Part shown: positions 17,301 through 25,841 of the stretch, one piece after another | Numbering within the stretch: position 1 is the first letter of the stretch | Layout: every line of letters starts with the position of its first letter | NCBI RefSeq assembly: GCF_019670005.1 | Contig: NZ_AP019783.1 | Span: forward strand, 1,136,501-1,200,500 | Length of the DNA stretch: 64,000 nucleotides | Source: Methylomagnum ishizawai | GTDB lineage: Bacteria; Pseudomonadota; Gammaproteobacteria; Methylococcales; Methylococcaceae | Direction: 5' to 3' | Translations under genes and position numbers: made by a program | The notes under the pieces: model-generated | Seen by the model: only the letters and a program-made list of their open reading frames with translations | What the model was told of the DNA's origin: nothing | Database searches by the model: none

Positions 17301-18146
17301 GGCGTGGTTCGCCGCTTGCGTTTTCTGGTGGATAACGCCGAGGGCGTCCAGATCGAATCCGGCGCTGCCGGTGGTTTTATAGGGATCGTATATGGGATTG
17401 CCCGCGGAATCCTGTTCGGTGCCGTTACCCAGGATATCCTTGATGCGGACATAGCCGATATTATCCAGGTCCAGGCCGGGGATACCTGACAGGACGCTCA
17501 AGTCGAACGGAGTACCATAACCTTGGCGGTATTTCCCCGCGAGGCCATCGATATTGGTGGGATCGACGGCACCGAAGGCCCCTACTTTCGACGGCGTATA
17601 GGAATAGTTGGGGAATCGGTAAAAATCCGTGCCGTTGGACGATACCTCCACCCAGGCCAGCTCCAGGAAGGTATCGCTGAGGCTGTTTTCGAAAACGGCA
17701 AAATCGCTGCCATCGCCGTCCGCGATGGGCTGGGCGAAAGTCAGGGTGATACTGCCGCCGTTGCCGAGCGAGACGATATCGTAAGCGTCGCCCACCGCGG
17801 GGCCCAGGGCTTTTTGCGGGGTTTGCCAGCCGGCATCGACATCGGTGCCGGGCCGATAATCCCGCCACCCGGTGGCCCAGGCGGTGAACAGCGGACTGTC
17901 CTTCGCGAGGGCGGTTGAACCGGCTTGGCCGGCCGCCGGGGCGAAAGGTCCGGCGTGCAGGTCGGCGGCGGATACCAGCAAACAAGCGGCCAGCAGCATG
18001 CCCAGCGGGGGGGTGCCGCGTCTGGCGCGTGGTGGGGTGGCGATGCTGTGAACGCCGTGCGCGACGGCTCGGATGGAAACTGGCGCTGTTCGCGCGATAC
18101 CCGCTTGCGACGGATGAACCGCCCGGATGGATTGAGTGCTGGACAT
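15729..18146 (-). CDS. Secreted PKD-repeat surface protein, first gene of the cobalamin riboswitch operon
   Basis: An exported protein of about 805 residues. ATG 18146 is preferred as it lies downstream of the riboswitch; an alternative ATG at 17999 would start directly at the hydrophobic segment LLAACLLVSAADLHA. The N-terminal domain (about 55-290) has DFAVFENSLSDTFLELAWVEVSSNG-type sequence, seen in cell-surface proteins encoded near cobalamin receptors. It continues into the same four PKD-like repeats and C-terminal domain as the 11130-13448 protein. No LPXTG, PEP-CTERM or lipobox signal is visible. It ends within a few bases of the TonB receptor frame. A role in B12 capture is inferred from operon position. 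Confidence 0.72.
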   Translation of the reverse strand: MSSTQSIRAVHPSQAGIARTAPVSIRAVAHGVHSIATPPRARRGTPPLGMLLAACLLVSAADLHAGPFAPAAGQAGSTALAKDSPLFTAWATGWRDYRPGTDVDAGWQTPQKALGPAVGDAYDIVSLGNGGSITLTFAQPIADGDGSDFAVFENSLSDTFLELAWVEVSSNGTDFYRFPNYSYTPSKVGAFGAVDPTNIDGLAGKYRQGYGTPFDLSVLSGIPGLDLDNIGYVRIKDILGNGTEQDSAGNPIYDPYKTTGSAGFDLDALGVIHQKTQAANHAPVADAGPDQTVNGGSVVKLHGSATDSDGVIAAYQWSQTAGPGVDLTDAGTATPSFAAPLDGDEVLEFRLVALDNAGISSDADSVRIAVRNKPLAVAGDDRAASPQETLALDGSASQDPQGQALGYQWTQVAGPQAALSDAHAARPSLTVPAAAVNTQMSFQLVVTDPDGNASDPAVVNLMIKVVNHPPVAELPESPGIRAGATLVLDGTASYDPDFDALGYAWEQTAGPAVTLSSPTAAKPTTVVPLAALGQTLGFRLTVSDGSLRDSHETQVAVTANNPPTITPEPRRLAAQNQAVVLHATALDPDGDTLHYQWEQTGGPAVPLQGADSPELRLTTPALADGTAQSLTLRLTATDDFSPDPRSASAEFNLLVTADGTALDCGTARPSRASLWPPNQGFKPVHILGVTGPNAYTLTIDAVSQDEPVRNPKLKDKTGPDAKIVRPKATAQEPKPHQSVLLRAERQGLARKGRPFNGNGRVYTVRFSANDGSQSCQGAITVPVPPGKQGTAVLDTANSYTSTQKR

Positions 18147-18515
18147 GGAATACCGCCGCGCCGCTTCGCAGATGGGGTGGATGGCCGGGAGCAAAGCGCG
18201 GACGGACGAAAAGGCAGAGGATGGACTCTGGGAATTTCGCCAACAGCCCACCGCTGTCTCGAACAATCTTACAGGCCAGTCTCCGGGCTCATAAGCGGCG
18301 TATCGCCCCATCCCCGGCCTTCCCATGCGTTGCACAGTGGCGTATTCGAGGAGGTTTAACTTATCTACCGTTGCGGGGGCAGCGCCGGCTTTGGCCGTTG
18401 GACGGCATCACCGGCTTCCTGTTTAAGCGCGGGCCAGGGAAGGCCCGCGGCACCTGAAAGAGCGCCGGATATTAAGCCGACCGTGGCCCATGTGCAAGCC
18501 GGACGGCAGGCGGTT
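18147..18515. other. Leader and intergenic region of the cobalamin operon
   Basis: The 369 bp between the PKD protein start and the metR stop hold the cobalamin riboswitch aptamer, its expression platform (about 18150-18264) and, at 18420-18470, a GC-rich inverted repeat (GCGGGCC...GGCCCGC) that could end the metR transcript or be part of the promoter-proximal leader. Confidence 0.6.
18265..18430 (-). promoter_or_regulatory. Cobalamin riboswitch
   Basis: Read on the minus strand this leader shows the hallmark order of the B12 aptamer: GGAAGCCGGTG, then CAAAGCCGGCGCTGCCCCCGC, then the B12 box GCCACTGTG (18341-18333), GGGAAGGC and finally GCCCGGAGACTGGCC. It precedes the surface protein, TonB receptor and second surface protein genes, and by family knowledge turns them off when adenosylcobalamin is plentiful. 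I did not fold it computationally. Confidence 0.93.
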
Positions 18516-19418
18516 TCAGCGCGGACCCGCGCGATAGCCGCGCGCCAGATCGACGAAGGCCCGCAGGTAGTCGATTCCGGCGTCCTCCTCGCGCAAGCCC
18601 AGGAAAATCCGCTTGGCCACGCCCTCCCGCCCCAGCCTGACCGCTTGGACGGCGAACCGCGCCGCCTGTTCTTCGACCAGCCAGCGCGGCAGCGCCGCCA
18701 CGCCGCGCCCGCTGGCGACCATCTGCAACAGGATGTCGGTGCTTTCGATGGGCTTGTGGCGCTTCGGGCCGATGCCGGCCGGGGTGAGGAATTGGGTGTA
18801 GATATCGAGCCGGTCGATGGCGACCGGGTAGGTGATCAGGGTCTCGCCGGCCAGGTGCCGCGGCTCCACATACGCCAGCCCGCGCAGGGGATGGCCCGGC
18901 CCCACGACCAGCACCTGCTCGTAGTCGAACACCGGCTCGAAGACCAGGCCCGGCTTGTGCAGCGGGTCGGGCGTCGCCAGCAGGTCGATCTCGTAGCCGA
19001 ACAAGGCGCCGATGCCGCCGAACCGGAATTTTTGCTTCACGTCCACATCCACCCCCGGCCACGCGGCGAGGTAGGGTGCCACGATCTTCAGCAGCCATTG
19101 GTAGCAGGGGTGGCATTCCATGCCGATGCGCAAGTTGCCGCGTTCGCCCGAGGCGAACTGCCCGAGGCGCTCCTCGGCGTGTTCGAGTTGCGGCAACAGC
19201 CGGTGGGCCACCGCCAAGAGATATTCGCCGGCCTGGGTTAAGCGCAGGCGGCGGCCCTCGCGGTGCCAGACCGGAAGCCCGAGTTGGTGTTCCAGCTTGC
19301 GGATGCTGTGGCTGAGCGCGGACTGGGTCAGGTGCAGTTTTTCGGCGGCGGCGGTCAGCGAGCCGTGTTGTTCGACGGCGCGGACGATTTCGAGGTGGGC
19401 GCGTTCCAGGAGGGGCAT
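18516..19418 (-). CDS. metR: LysR-family regulator of methionine biosynthesis MetR
   Basis: A 300-residue LysR-type transcriptional regulator. The N-terminal winged HTH is in residues about 1-60 (AVEQHGSLTAAAEKLHLTQSALSHSIRKLE) and the co-inducer domain follows, with MetR-like segments RIGMECHPCYQWL and SGRGVAALPRWLVEE. MetR binds homocysteine and activates metE. The gene is divergent from metE, the classical arrangement. ATG 19418 is chosen by homology with MetR N-termini; its ribosome site is poor and the frame is open upstream to 19469, so the start is uncertain. Confidence 0.88.
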   Translation of the reverse strand: MPLLERAHLEIVRAVEQHGSLTAAAEKLHLTQSALSHSIRKLEHQLGLPVWHREGRRLRLTQAGEYLLAVAHRLLPQLEHAEERLGQFASGERGNLRIGMECHPCYQWLLKIVAPYLAAWPGVDVDVKQKFRFGGIGALFGYEIDLLATPDPLHKPGLVFEPVFDYEQVLVVGPGHPLRGLAYVEPRHLAGETLITYPVAIDRLDIYTQFLTPAGIGPKRHKPIESTDILLQMVASGRGVAALPRWLVEEQAARFAVQAVRLGREGVAKRIFLGLREEDAGIDYLRAFVDLARGYRAGPR

Positions 19419-19455
19419 TGGGGAGGCTGATCCATGAATAAAGCTAATCGATGGG

Positions 19456-19478
19456 TGAATTAATACCATTTTAATTCA
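19456..19478. promoter_or_regulatory. Candidate MetR operator in the metR-metE intergenic region
   Basis: A perfect 8-bp inverted repeat TGAATTAA ... TTAATTCA with a 7-base spacer, in an AT-rich patch between the divergent genes. The outer TGAA and TTCA ends match MetR half-sites, although the spacing is longer than the classical TGAA-N5-TTCA. An inner T-N11-A LysR motif is also present. Confidence 0.55.
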
Positions 19479-19530
19479 TGATCCGGGGTGTTTAGCATGG
19501 CCGACCTTTCATCTCCACAAGGTTTGCAAC

Positions 19531-21825
19531 ATGGTCACCACCCACAATCTCGGTTTCCCGCGCATCGGCGCCCGACGCGAACTCAAATCCGCCCTGGAAT
19601 CCTACTGGAAAGGGCGCTCCTCCCGCGCCGAACTCGAAGCCCTGGGCGTCGAACTGCGCCGCCGCCATTGGGCGGAGCAAGCGGCGCTCGATTTCGCGCC
19701 GGTCGGCGATTTCGCCTTCTACGACCAGGTGCTGGACATGAGCTTCACCCTGGGTAACCTGCCCGGGCGCGTGCGGGACTTCCACGGCGACGCGCTGGAC
19801 AACTATTTCCGCGTGGCGCGTGGCCGTTCGGCCCCTGCCGCCGACGAGCAGGCGGGGTGTTGCGGCGGAGTGGCGGCCGGTGAGATGACCAAGTGGTTCG
19901 ATACCAACTACCACTACATCGTCCCCGAATTCACCGCCACCACCACCTTCAAGCTGGACGCGTCCCGCTTGCTGGAACAATGGGCCGAAGCCCAGGCCCA
20001 GGGCGTCGCGGCCAAGCCGGTCATCATCGGACCCGTGACCTACCTGGCGCTGGGCAAAGCCAAGGACGGCTCCGGCAAGCTCGCCCTGTTGGAACGCCTG
20101 CTGCCCGTCTACGCCGAGCTGTTGGAAACCCTGGCGGCGCGCGGCGTCGAGTGGGTGCAGATCGACGAGCCGCTGCTGGTGACGGAACTGGACGCGGACT
20201 GGCGGCACGCCTACGACCACGCCTACCACGCGCTGAAAAGTTGCCGCGTCAAGCTGCTGCTGGCGACCTACTTCGGCCAGTTGCTTGAGAACAGGCATTT
20301 GGCGCTGAACCTGCCGGTGGCGGGATTGCACATCGATACCAGCCAGGGCCGCGAGGATGTCTTGCCGCTGGTCGATACCTTGCCCCCGCACAAGGTGCTG
20401 TCGCTGGGGGTCGTCAATGGCCGCAATATCTGGAAGACCGACCTGGACGCGGCGCTGGATTGGCTGGAGCCGTTGGCGGAACGGTTGGGCGGACGCTTGT
20501 GGATCGCGCCATCCTGCTCGCTGCTGCATGTGCCGGTGGATTTGGACGGCGAGGAGAACCTCGACCGGGAAATCAAATCGTGGTTGGCCTTCGCCAAGCA
20601 GAAACTGGGCGAACTCGCCTTGCTCGCCACCGCGCTGGACCGGGGCCGCGCCGCCGTGCGGGCCGAGTTGGACGCCAACCGCGCCGCCATCGAATCCCGC
20701 CGCCATTCCCCGCGTGTCCACAATCCCAAGGTCAAAGCCGCCCTGGCCGGGATCGACGCCGGGCTCGGCCAGCGCCAAAGCCCCTACGCCCAACGCGCCC
20801 CCAAGCAGGCCGCGCGGCTGAAACTACCCAAGTTCCCCACCACCACCATCGGTTCCTTCCCGCAGACCGCCGAAATCCGCTGGGCGCGCCGCCAGTTCAA
20901 GGCCGGGGCAATCGATGCGGCCACCTACCGGGCGGAGATGCGGGCCGAGATCGCCCGCTGCGTCCGGGAACAGGAAGCCCTGGGCCTGGATGTGTTCGTG
21001 CATGGCGAGGCCGAGCGCAACGACATGGTGGAGTATTTCGGCGAGCAACTGGACGGCTATGCCTTCAGCCAGTCCGGTTGGGTGCAATCCTATGGGTCGC
21101 GCTGCGTGAAGCCGCCCATCCTGTTCGGCGATATCAGCCGCCCCGAGGCCATGACCGTGGAATGGATCGCCTACGCGCAATCCCTGACCCACCAGCCGAT
21201 GAAGGGGATGCTGACCGGCCCGGTGACGCTCCTCAACTGGTCCTTCGTGCGCGACGACCAGCCGCGCTCGGTGTCCTGCCAACAACTGGCCTTGGCCATC
21301 CGCGAGGAGGTGCTGGACCTGGAACGGGCCGGCCTGCGGGTGATCCAGATCGACGAGGCGGCGCTGCGCGAGGGCCTGCCCTTGCGGCGGTCGCAATGGC
21401 AGGCGTATTTGGACTGGGCGGTGGCATCCTTCCGCATCGCCGCCAACGGCGTGCGGGACGAGACCCAAATCCACACCCATATGTGCTATTCGGAATTCAA
21501 CGACATCATCGCCTCCATCGCCGCCATGGACGCCGACGCCATCACCATCGAAACCTCGCGCTCCGACATGGAATTGCTCGACGCCTTCGATAGCTTCAAC
21601 TACCCGAACGAGATCGGGCCCGGCGTCTACGATATCCACTCGCCCAACATCCCGACCCAGGAACATATCGTGGCGCTGATGAAGAAAGCCGCCGAGCGCA
21701 TCCCGGCGGAGCGCCTGTGGGTCAATCCCGACTGCGGACTCAAAACCCGGCAGTGGAGCGAGGTCATCCCGGCCCTGACCCATATGGTCGCCGCAGCCAA
21801 GGCCCTACGCGCCACGGTGGGCTGA
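19531..21825 (+). CDS. metE: Cobalamin-independent methionine synthase
   Basis: A 764-residue cytosolic enzyme that transfers the methyl group of 5-methyltetrahydropteroyl-triglutamate to homocysteine. The N-terminal folate domain starts [17 protein letters not shown]; the C-terminal barrel has IGSFPQT and the zinc ligands in HTHMCYSEF (His and Cys), the Glu of IETSRSD and the Cys of NPDCGLKTR. Length is normal. It is divergent from metR and lies behind the B12 uptake operon. B12-independent methionine synthesis together with riboswitch-regulated B12 import suggests a cell that adapts to variable B12 supply; whether metH is also present cannot be seen here. Confidence 0.96.
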   Translation: MVTTHNLGFPRIGARRELKSALESYWKGRSSRAELEALGVELRRRHWAEQAALDFAPVGDFAFYDQVLDMSFTLGNLPGRVRDFHGDALDNYFRVARGRSAPAADEQAGCCGGVAAGEMTKWFDTNYHYIVPEFTATTTFKLDASRLLEQWAEAQAQGVAAKPVIIGPVTYLALGKAKDGSGKLALLERLLPVYAELLETLAARGVEWVQIDEPLLVTELDADWRHAYDHAYHALKSCRVKLLLATYFGQLLENRHLALNLPVAGLHIDTSQGREDVLPLVDTLPPHKVLSLGVVNGRNIWKTDLDAALDWLEPLAERLGGRLWIAPSCSLLHVPVDLDGEENLDREIKSWLAFAKQKLGELALLATALDRGRAAVRAELDANRAAIESRRHSPRVHNPKVKAALAGIDAGLGQRQSPYAQRAPKQAARLKLPKFPTTTIGSFPQTAEIRWARRQFKAGAIDAATYRAEMRAEIARCVREQEALGLDVFVHGEAERNDMVEYFGEQLDGYAFSQSGWVQSYGSRCVKPPILFGDISRPEAMTVEWIAYAQSLTHQPMKGMLTGPVTLLNWSFVRDDQPRSVSCQQLALAIREEVLDLERAGLRVIQIDEAALREGLPLRRSQWQAYLDWAVASFRIAANGVRDETQIHTHMCYSEFNDIIASIAAMDADAITIETSRSDMELLDAFDSFNYPNEIGPGVYDIHSPNIPTQEHIVALMKKAAERIPAERLWVNPDCGLKTRQWSEVIPALTHMVAAAKALRATVG

Positions 21826-21945
21826 TTCCCGTCGAAAGTCCCGGCCCGCCGCCGGGGCTTTATCCCGATCCCGATCCACGCCTCCGCGTATTTCCTGGAG
21901 CGTCTTCAGGTTATTGGGGTGGGCGCGTGTCCCATGCCCATCCGC

Positions 21946-22161
21946 CTAGCGGAGCGCATCCAATCGAGCCTCGGCGCCGCTTTCCAAGAGCGCCAAGCAG
22001 GCGACACAAAGGCAGCCGTCGTAGGTTTGCCGGATATGGTCCACCGTTTCCCGCGACAAGCGCACTTCCATACAGCCGCATTGGTGGATGCGGTTGGCCT
22101 TGCAGACGAACTCCCGCGCACAACGCGGGCAGGTTTTCGCTTCATGCTTCTGGTCGGTCAT
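21946..22161 (-). CDS. Cysteine-rich CWC family protein
   Basis: A 71-residue protein with eight cysteines in paired motifs (CPRC, FVCKA, CGCM, CLCVAC), matching the small Cys-rich CWC family, probably a zinc or other metal-binding knuckle. ATG 22161 follows GGAGGAAAC. It lies downstream of nikR on the same strand, with a NikR-box-like palindrome between them, suggesting nickel-linked expression. Function unknown. Confidence 0.75.
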   Translation of the reverse strand: MTDQKHEAKTCPRCAREFVCKANRIHQCGCMEVRLSRETVDHIRQTYDGCLCVACLALLESGAEARLDALR

Positions 22162-22262
22162 GTTTCCTCCTGGGCAGGTACCCTAGCCTAGCCGATCCTC
22201 CTTGAGGGGCGGGCGCATACCGATGGAAGCGGATGGCCGTGGTCAAGAACCCGCCGAGGCGT

Positions 22263-22289
22263 GTATGATCTTTTATTAAATTTTCATAC
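22263..22289. promoter_or_regulatory. Candidate NikR operator
   Basis: GTATGA-N15-TCATAC lies in an AT-rich patch between nikR (ends 22332) and the CWC gene. The established E. coli NikR site is GTATGA-N16-TCATAC, so half-sites are perfect and spacing differs by one base. It lies upstream of the CWC gene rather than upstream of the transporter gene. Confidence 0.6.
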
Positions 22290-22331
22290 CAGACGGGCGG
22301 AAACCCATCGGATCGGGCCGAATGAGGGCCG

Positions 22332-22781
22332 TCAACCTAGCGGGCGGCAATGCCCGTGGTGGTGGGGATCGGTCGAATCGGCGTCCACCGTCACCAGGTT
22401 CAGCGCGCTATGCCGCACGCCGCGCTCCGCCGCCATGGCATCCGCGAACCTGCGGATTTCCTGGGTCGGGCCGCGCAGGAACAGCGTTTCCATGCAGTGC
22501 TCGTGATCGAGGTGGACATGCATGGCGGACACGACCAGGCCATGGGCTCGATGCTGGAGTTCGGTCAAGCGCTCCGCCAAGCGCCGTTCGTGGTGGTTGT
22601 AGACATAGGACAGGCTGGCCACGCAATAGGGGGCGGCGTCCGTGGCGAGCCGCTCCGCTTCCAGTTCCCGGCGCAGCATATCGCGCACCGCCTCGGAGCG
22701 GTTGGCATAGCCACGGGCTTGGATCAGCGCGTCGAAGTTCTTGGCCAGCGCCTCGTCGAGGGAAATGGTGATACGTTCCAT
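22332..22781 (-). CDS. nikR: Nickel-responsive transcriptional regulator NikR
   Basis: A 149-residue ribbon-helix-helix repressor with a C-terminal nickel-binding ACT-like domain. The N-terminus MERITISLDEALAKNFD is the DNA-binding strand; the ligands His77, His88, His90 and Cys96 (in AMHVHLDHEHC) correspond to H76, H87, H89 and C95 of E. coli NikR, so nickel sensing should be intact. The C-terminus has an extra His-rich tail (DPHHHGHC). It is divergent from the NiCoT transporter gene, with an 80-bp gap. Confidence 0.93.
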   Translation of the reverse strand: MERITISLDEALAKNFDALIQARGYANRSEAVRDMLRRELEAERLATDAAPYCVASLSYVYNHHERRLAERLTELQHRAHGLVVSAMHVHLDHEHCMETLFLRGPTQEIRRFADAMAAERGVRHSALNLVTVDADSTDPHHHGHCRPLG

Positions 22782-22861
22782 AAATTAAAGGTCCGGGGGA
22801 TATCCCGGCGATTTTAGCGTAGGAACCGGGGGGTTCCCGCATCCAAACTTGAGGAGGCCGC

Positions 22862-23677
22862 GTGGAAGCCTTGCCACAGGACACATTCTTGTTGACGGCC
22901 CTGGTGTTCGCGCTGGGCTTGAAGCACGGCTTCGACGCCGACCATCTATCCACCATCGACGGGCTGATCCGGTACAACAGCCGGGCCAATCCCCGGTGGG
23001 CGCGGTACTGCGGCGTCCTGTTCTCCCTCGGGCATGGCGGGGTGGTCATCGCGGTGGCCGCGGTGGCCAGCCTGATGGCGCGGTCTTGGGCGGTGCCGGG
23101 CTGGATGGAAGGTTTCGGCACCTTGATTTCGGTTTTCTTCCTGGCCTTGCTCGGCTTGGCCAACCTGTCCGCGGTCCTCCTGACGCCTCCCGGCCAGAGG
23201 GTCCGGGTCGTGGGCGTCAAGGGGCGCTGGCTGGGAAGCCTGCGGAGGGCCGGACGGCCTTCCCTGGTCGCGCTGGTGGGGGCGTTGTTCGCCTTGTCCT
23301 TCGATACCCTGGGCCAGGCGACCGTGTTCGCCCTGGGGACCGGCTCCCCCGGCGACTGGCCTCGTGCCGCCGGGTTGGGGCTGGTCTTCATGCTGGGGAT
23401 GTTGACCACCGATGGCATCAATGGCCTATGGATTTGGCGGTTGCTGCGGCGGGCGGACCGGACGGGGCGGATTGCCTCCCGCGTCATGGGGCTAGCCGTG
23501 GCCGTCCTCAGCCTGGCGGTGGCGGCGTTGGGGGTGGCCAAATACGTTTCTTCCCAGGTCGGGGCCTGGATGGAGGGGTCCGAGCTGTCCATGGGGTTGG
23601 GGGTGATCGGCGTCCTCTGCGCCGTTTTCGCCGTGGCCTGGGTTTTCGCCCGTGCCCGCCTTGGCAAGGCGGCCTGA
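22862..23677 (+). CDS. NiCoT family nickel/cobalt transporter
   Basis: A 271-residue inner-membrane permease with about seven or eight hydrophobic helices. The signature HX4DH is at residues 22-28 (KHGFDADHLSTID) in the second segment; a second family motif LGHGGVV is also present. The start is GTG 22862 behind TTGAGGAGG. The divergent nikR favours nickel as the substrate, but cobalt for B12 cannot be excluded because the neighbourhood also holds a B12 uptake operon. Confidence 0.88.
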   Translation: MEALPQDTFLLTALVFALGLKHGFDADHLSTIDGLIRYNSRANPRWARYCGVLFSLGHGGVVIAVAAVASLMARSWAVPGWMEGFGTLISVFFLALLGLANLSAVLLTPPGQRVRVVGVKGRWLGSLRRAGRPSLVALVGALFALSFDTLGQATVFALGTGSPGDWPRAAGLGLVFMLGMLTTDGINGLWIWRLLRRADRTGRIASRVMGLAVAVLSLAVAALGVAKYVSSQVGAWMEGSELSMGLGVIGVLCAVFAVAWVFARARLGKAA

Positions 23678-23742
23678 CCAGGAGGGATCGCGAAGGGAAC
23701 CCGCCGGGGATCGCGGGGCGGGTTTTGCTCCGGCGGGAATAT

Positions 23743-24822
23743 TCAGGCGGTTTTGGCGGGCTGCGGGAACCAGTGGCGGGTCCGGTTGCACACGGCGCAC
23801 ACCGACAACATGACCGGCACCTCCACCAGCACGCCGACCACGGTGGCGAGCGCCGCGCCGGATTCCGGGCCGAACAGGGCGATGGCGGTCGCGACCGCCA
23901 GCTCGAAGAAATTGCTGGCCCCGATCAAGGCACCCGGCGCGGCCACGGCATAGTTCACCTTGAACAGCCGCATCAGGCCATAGACCAGCGACGAGTTGAA
24001 GTAGACCTGGATCAGGATGGGGATGGCGATCAAGCCCACATGCAACCAGCGACCAGTGATGTTGTCGGCCTGGAAGGCGAAGATCAGGACCAGGGTCAGC
24101 AGCAGCGCGGAAATCGCGATGGGGTGCAGGCGGGGCAGGAAGGCTTGCTCGAACCACGCCTTGCCCTTGGCCCGTAACAATCCATTGCGTGTCAATACGC
24201 CCGCCGTCAGCGGGATCACGATGAACACGACCACCGACCAAAGCAGCACATCGAATGGCACGTCGAGGCCGGAGGTGCCCGACACCAGGAACTTCACGAT
24301 GGGCGCGAACAGCCCCAGCATGATGAGGTCGTTCACCGCCACCTGGACCAGGGTATAGGCCGGGTCGCCGTCGGTCAGGTAGCTCCACACGAACACCATG
24401 GCCGTGCAGGGCGCGGCGGCCAGGATGATGACCCCGGCGGTGTATTGGTCCGCCATCTCCGGGCCGATCCAGGGCAGGAACAGGTGCTTGAAGAACAGCC
24501 AGCCCAAAAGGGCCATCCCGAACGGCTTCACCAGCCAGTTCACGAACAGCGTGACCAAGAGGCCCTTGGGGTTCCGGCCCACATCGACAACCGCGCCGAA
24601 ATCCACCTTCAACATCATGGGGTAGATCATCAGCCAGATCAGCGCGGCTATCGGTAGGTTGATGTGGGAAACCTCCATGCCGCGGAGGGCCGCCACCGGT
24701 TCCGGCAGCAGCTTGCCCAGGACGACGCCCACGCCCATGCAGAGCGCCACCCAGACCGTCAGGTAACGGTCGAACAGGCTCATGTGCTTGGGTTCGGCCG
24801 CGGTGGTTGCGATGGTGTTCAT
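23743..24822 (-). CDS. arsB: ACR3-family arsenite efflux permease
   Basis: A 359-residue inner-membrane protein with about ten helices that exports arsenite. ACR3 hallmarks are PAALIWLMIYPMMLKVDF, the conserved cysteine in LAAAPCTAMVFVWSYLTDGD, and GASNFFELAVATAIALFGPESGAA. ATG 24822 overlaps the arsC stop as ATGA, so translation is coupled. Sometimes named acr3; the symbol arsB is used here in the functional sense. Last gene of the ars operon. Confidence 0.93.
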   Translation of the reverse strand: MNTIATTAAEPKHMSLFDRYLTVWVALCMGVGVVLGKLLPEPVAALRGMEVSHINLPIAALIWLMIYPMMLKVDFGAVVDVGRNPKGLLVTLFVNWLVKPFGMALLGWLFFKHLFLPWIGPEMADQYTAGVIILAAAPCTAMVFVWSYLTDGDPAYTLVQVAVNDLIMLGLFAPIVKFLVSGTSGLDVPFDVLLWSVVVFIVIPLTAGVLTRNGLLRAKGKAWFEQAFLPRLHPIAISALLLTLVLIFAFQADNITGRWLHVGLIAIPILIQVYFNSSLVYGLMRLFKVNYAVAAPGALIGASNFFELAVATAIALFGPESGAALATVVGVLVEVPVMLSVCAVCNRTRHWFPQPAKTA

Positions 24823-25340
24823 GACCACTGGGCCTCCTTGGAACTGCCGGGGGTTTCCACGCCGATCCGGTTCAGCGCGGCGGAGAGTTCCGGTCCCGCC
24901 ATCGTCTCGAACGGCAGGGCCAGGAGCTTCTGGACGCGTTGTTCCAGGGCGGCATAGGTGGCCTCGAAGGCAGCTTCCACCTCCTCCGGGGTTCCGGTCA
25001 CATGGGCCGGGTCGGGCAAGCCCCAATGGCCCCGGACCGCCTTGCCCAAATAGACAGGGCAGGTTTCGCCGCCCGCCGAATCGCAGACCGAGATCAGGAT
25101 ATCGATCCCGGCCTCCTCGAATTCATCCCAGGACTGGCTCTTATAGCCTTCGGTCGGGAGGCCATGGCGGGCCAGGGTGGCGAGGGCGCCTGGGTTGATG
25201 CGGCCTATGGGGTGGCTCCCGGCGCTGGAAGCCCGGAGACGGCCCGCGCCGAGATGGTTGATCAGGGCCTCGCCCAGGACGCTGCGGCAGGAGTTGCCGG
25301 TGCACAGGACCAGGACGTGGCGCGGTTGTTCCGCGGTCAT
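24819..25340 (-). CDS. arsC: Arsenate reductase, low-molecular-weight phosphatase fold (thioredoxin type)
   Basis: A 173-residue cytosolic enzyme reducing arsenate to arsenite for export. The P-loop CTGNSCRS has nucleophile Cys13 and Arg19; a resolving cysteine pair Cys86 and Cys94 (SVCDSAGGETC) follows, as in thioredoxin-coupled ArsC. ATG 25340 overlaps the arsI stop (ATGA). The frame is open upstream but out of step with the arsI coding sequence, so that extension is rejected. Confidence 0.92.
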   Translation of the reverse strand: MTAEQPRHVLVLCTGNSCRSVLGEALINHLGAGRLRASSAGSHPIGRINPGALATLARHGLPTEGYKSQSWDEFEEAGIDILISVCDSAGGETCPVYLGKAVRGHWGLPDPAHVTGTPEEVEAAFEATYAALEQRVQKLLALPFETMAGPELSAALNRIGVETPGSSKEAQWS

Positions 25341-25780
25341 GGGCGGTCCCCGGCTTTGGAACCCGGACAACAGGCGGACTTCGGTTCCAACCGGACCGCC
25401 GTGTCCGCGCCGAACATCGGGATCGACTTGAGCGTGTGGAAGGCTTCCCAGGCGATGCCTTGGGGATCGAGCGACCAGTATTTGTCGGACTCGGCATAAC
25501 AGCAGGCGGCCCGGCCCTGCGCCTCGACCGGCAGGGCAGCGGCGCTCAAACCCTGGCGGACGGATTCGAGCGCCTCGCCGGAATCGACCTGTATCCCCAG
25601 ATGGTCCAGGCCGGGTTCGCGGCCCCGCGCCGAGAGGGCGAAATTGACGCGGGGATCGTCCAGCATCCACTTGGCGTAGTCGGCTTCGCGGACCGTGGGC
25701 GCGGCCTGGAACAGCGCGCTGTAAAAGCGGACGCTGTCTTCCAGGTTCTCGACGGCGAGATGGACATGGAATCGTTTCAT
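25337..25780 (-). CDS. arsI: ArsI/CadI-type glyoxalase-fold protein, probable organoarsenical C-As lyase
   Basis: A 147-residue vicinal-oxygen-chelate protein. Metal ligand candidates are His5 (FHVHLAV) and His60 (GLDHLG). The paired cysteines Cys93-Cys94 (AACCYAESDKYW) are those that bind trivalent organoarsenicals in ArsI. The C-terminus has a second CC pair (SACCPG). It precedes arsC with an ATGA overlap. Such enzymes cleave methyl-As(III) to As(III), which the downstream permease can export. Confidence 0.88.
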   Translation of the reverse strand: MKRFHVHLAVENLEDSVRFYSALFQAAPTVREADYAKWMLDDPRVNFALSARGREPGLDHLGIQVDSGEALESVRQGLSAAALPVEAQGRAACCYAESDKYWSLDPQGIAWEAFHTLKSIPMFGADTAVRLEPKSACCPGSKAGDRP

Positions 25781-25841
25781 GGGGAAGCTCCCGGACGGTG
25801 GTGGGTTGAAAAAGCGCGGGGCGGCGGAGCGGGTCCGCCGG

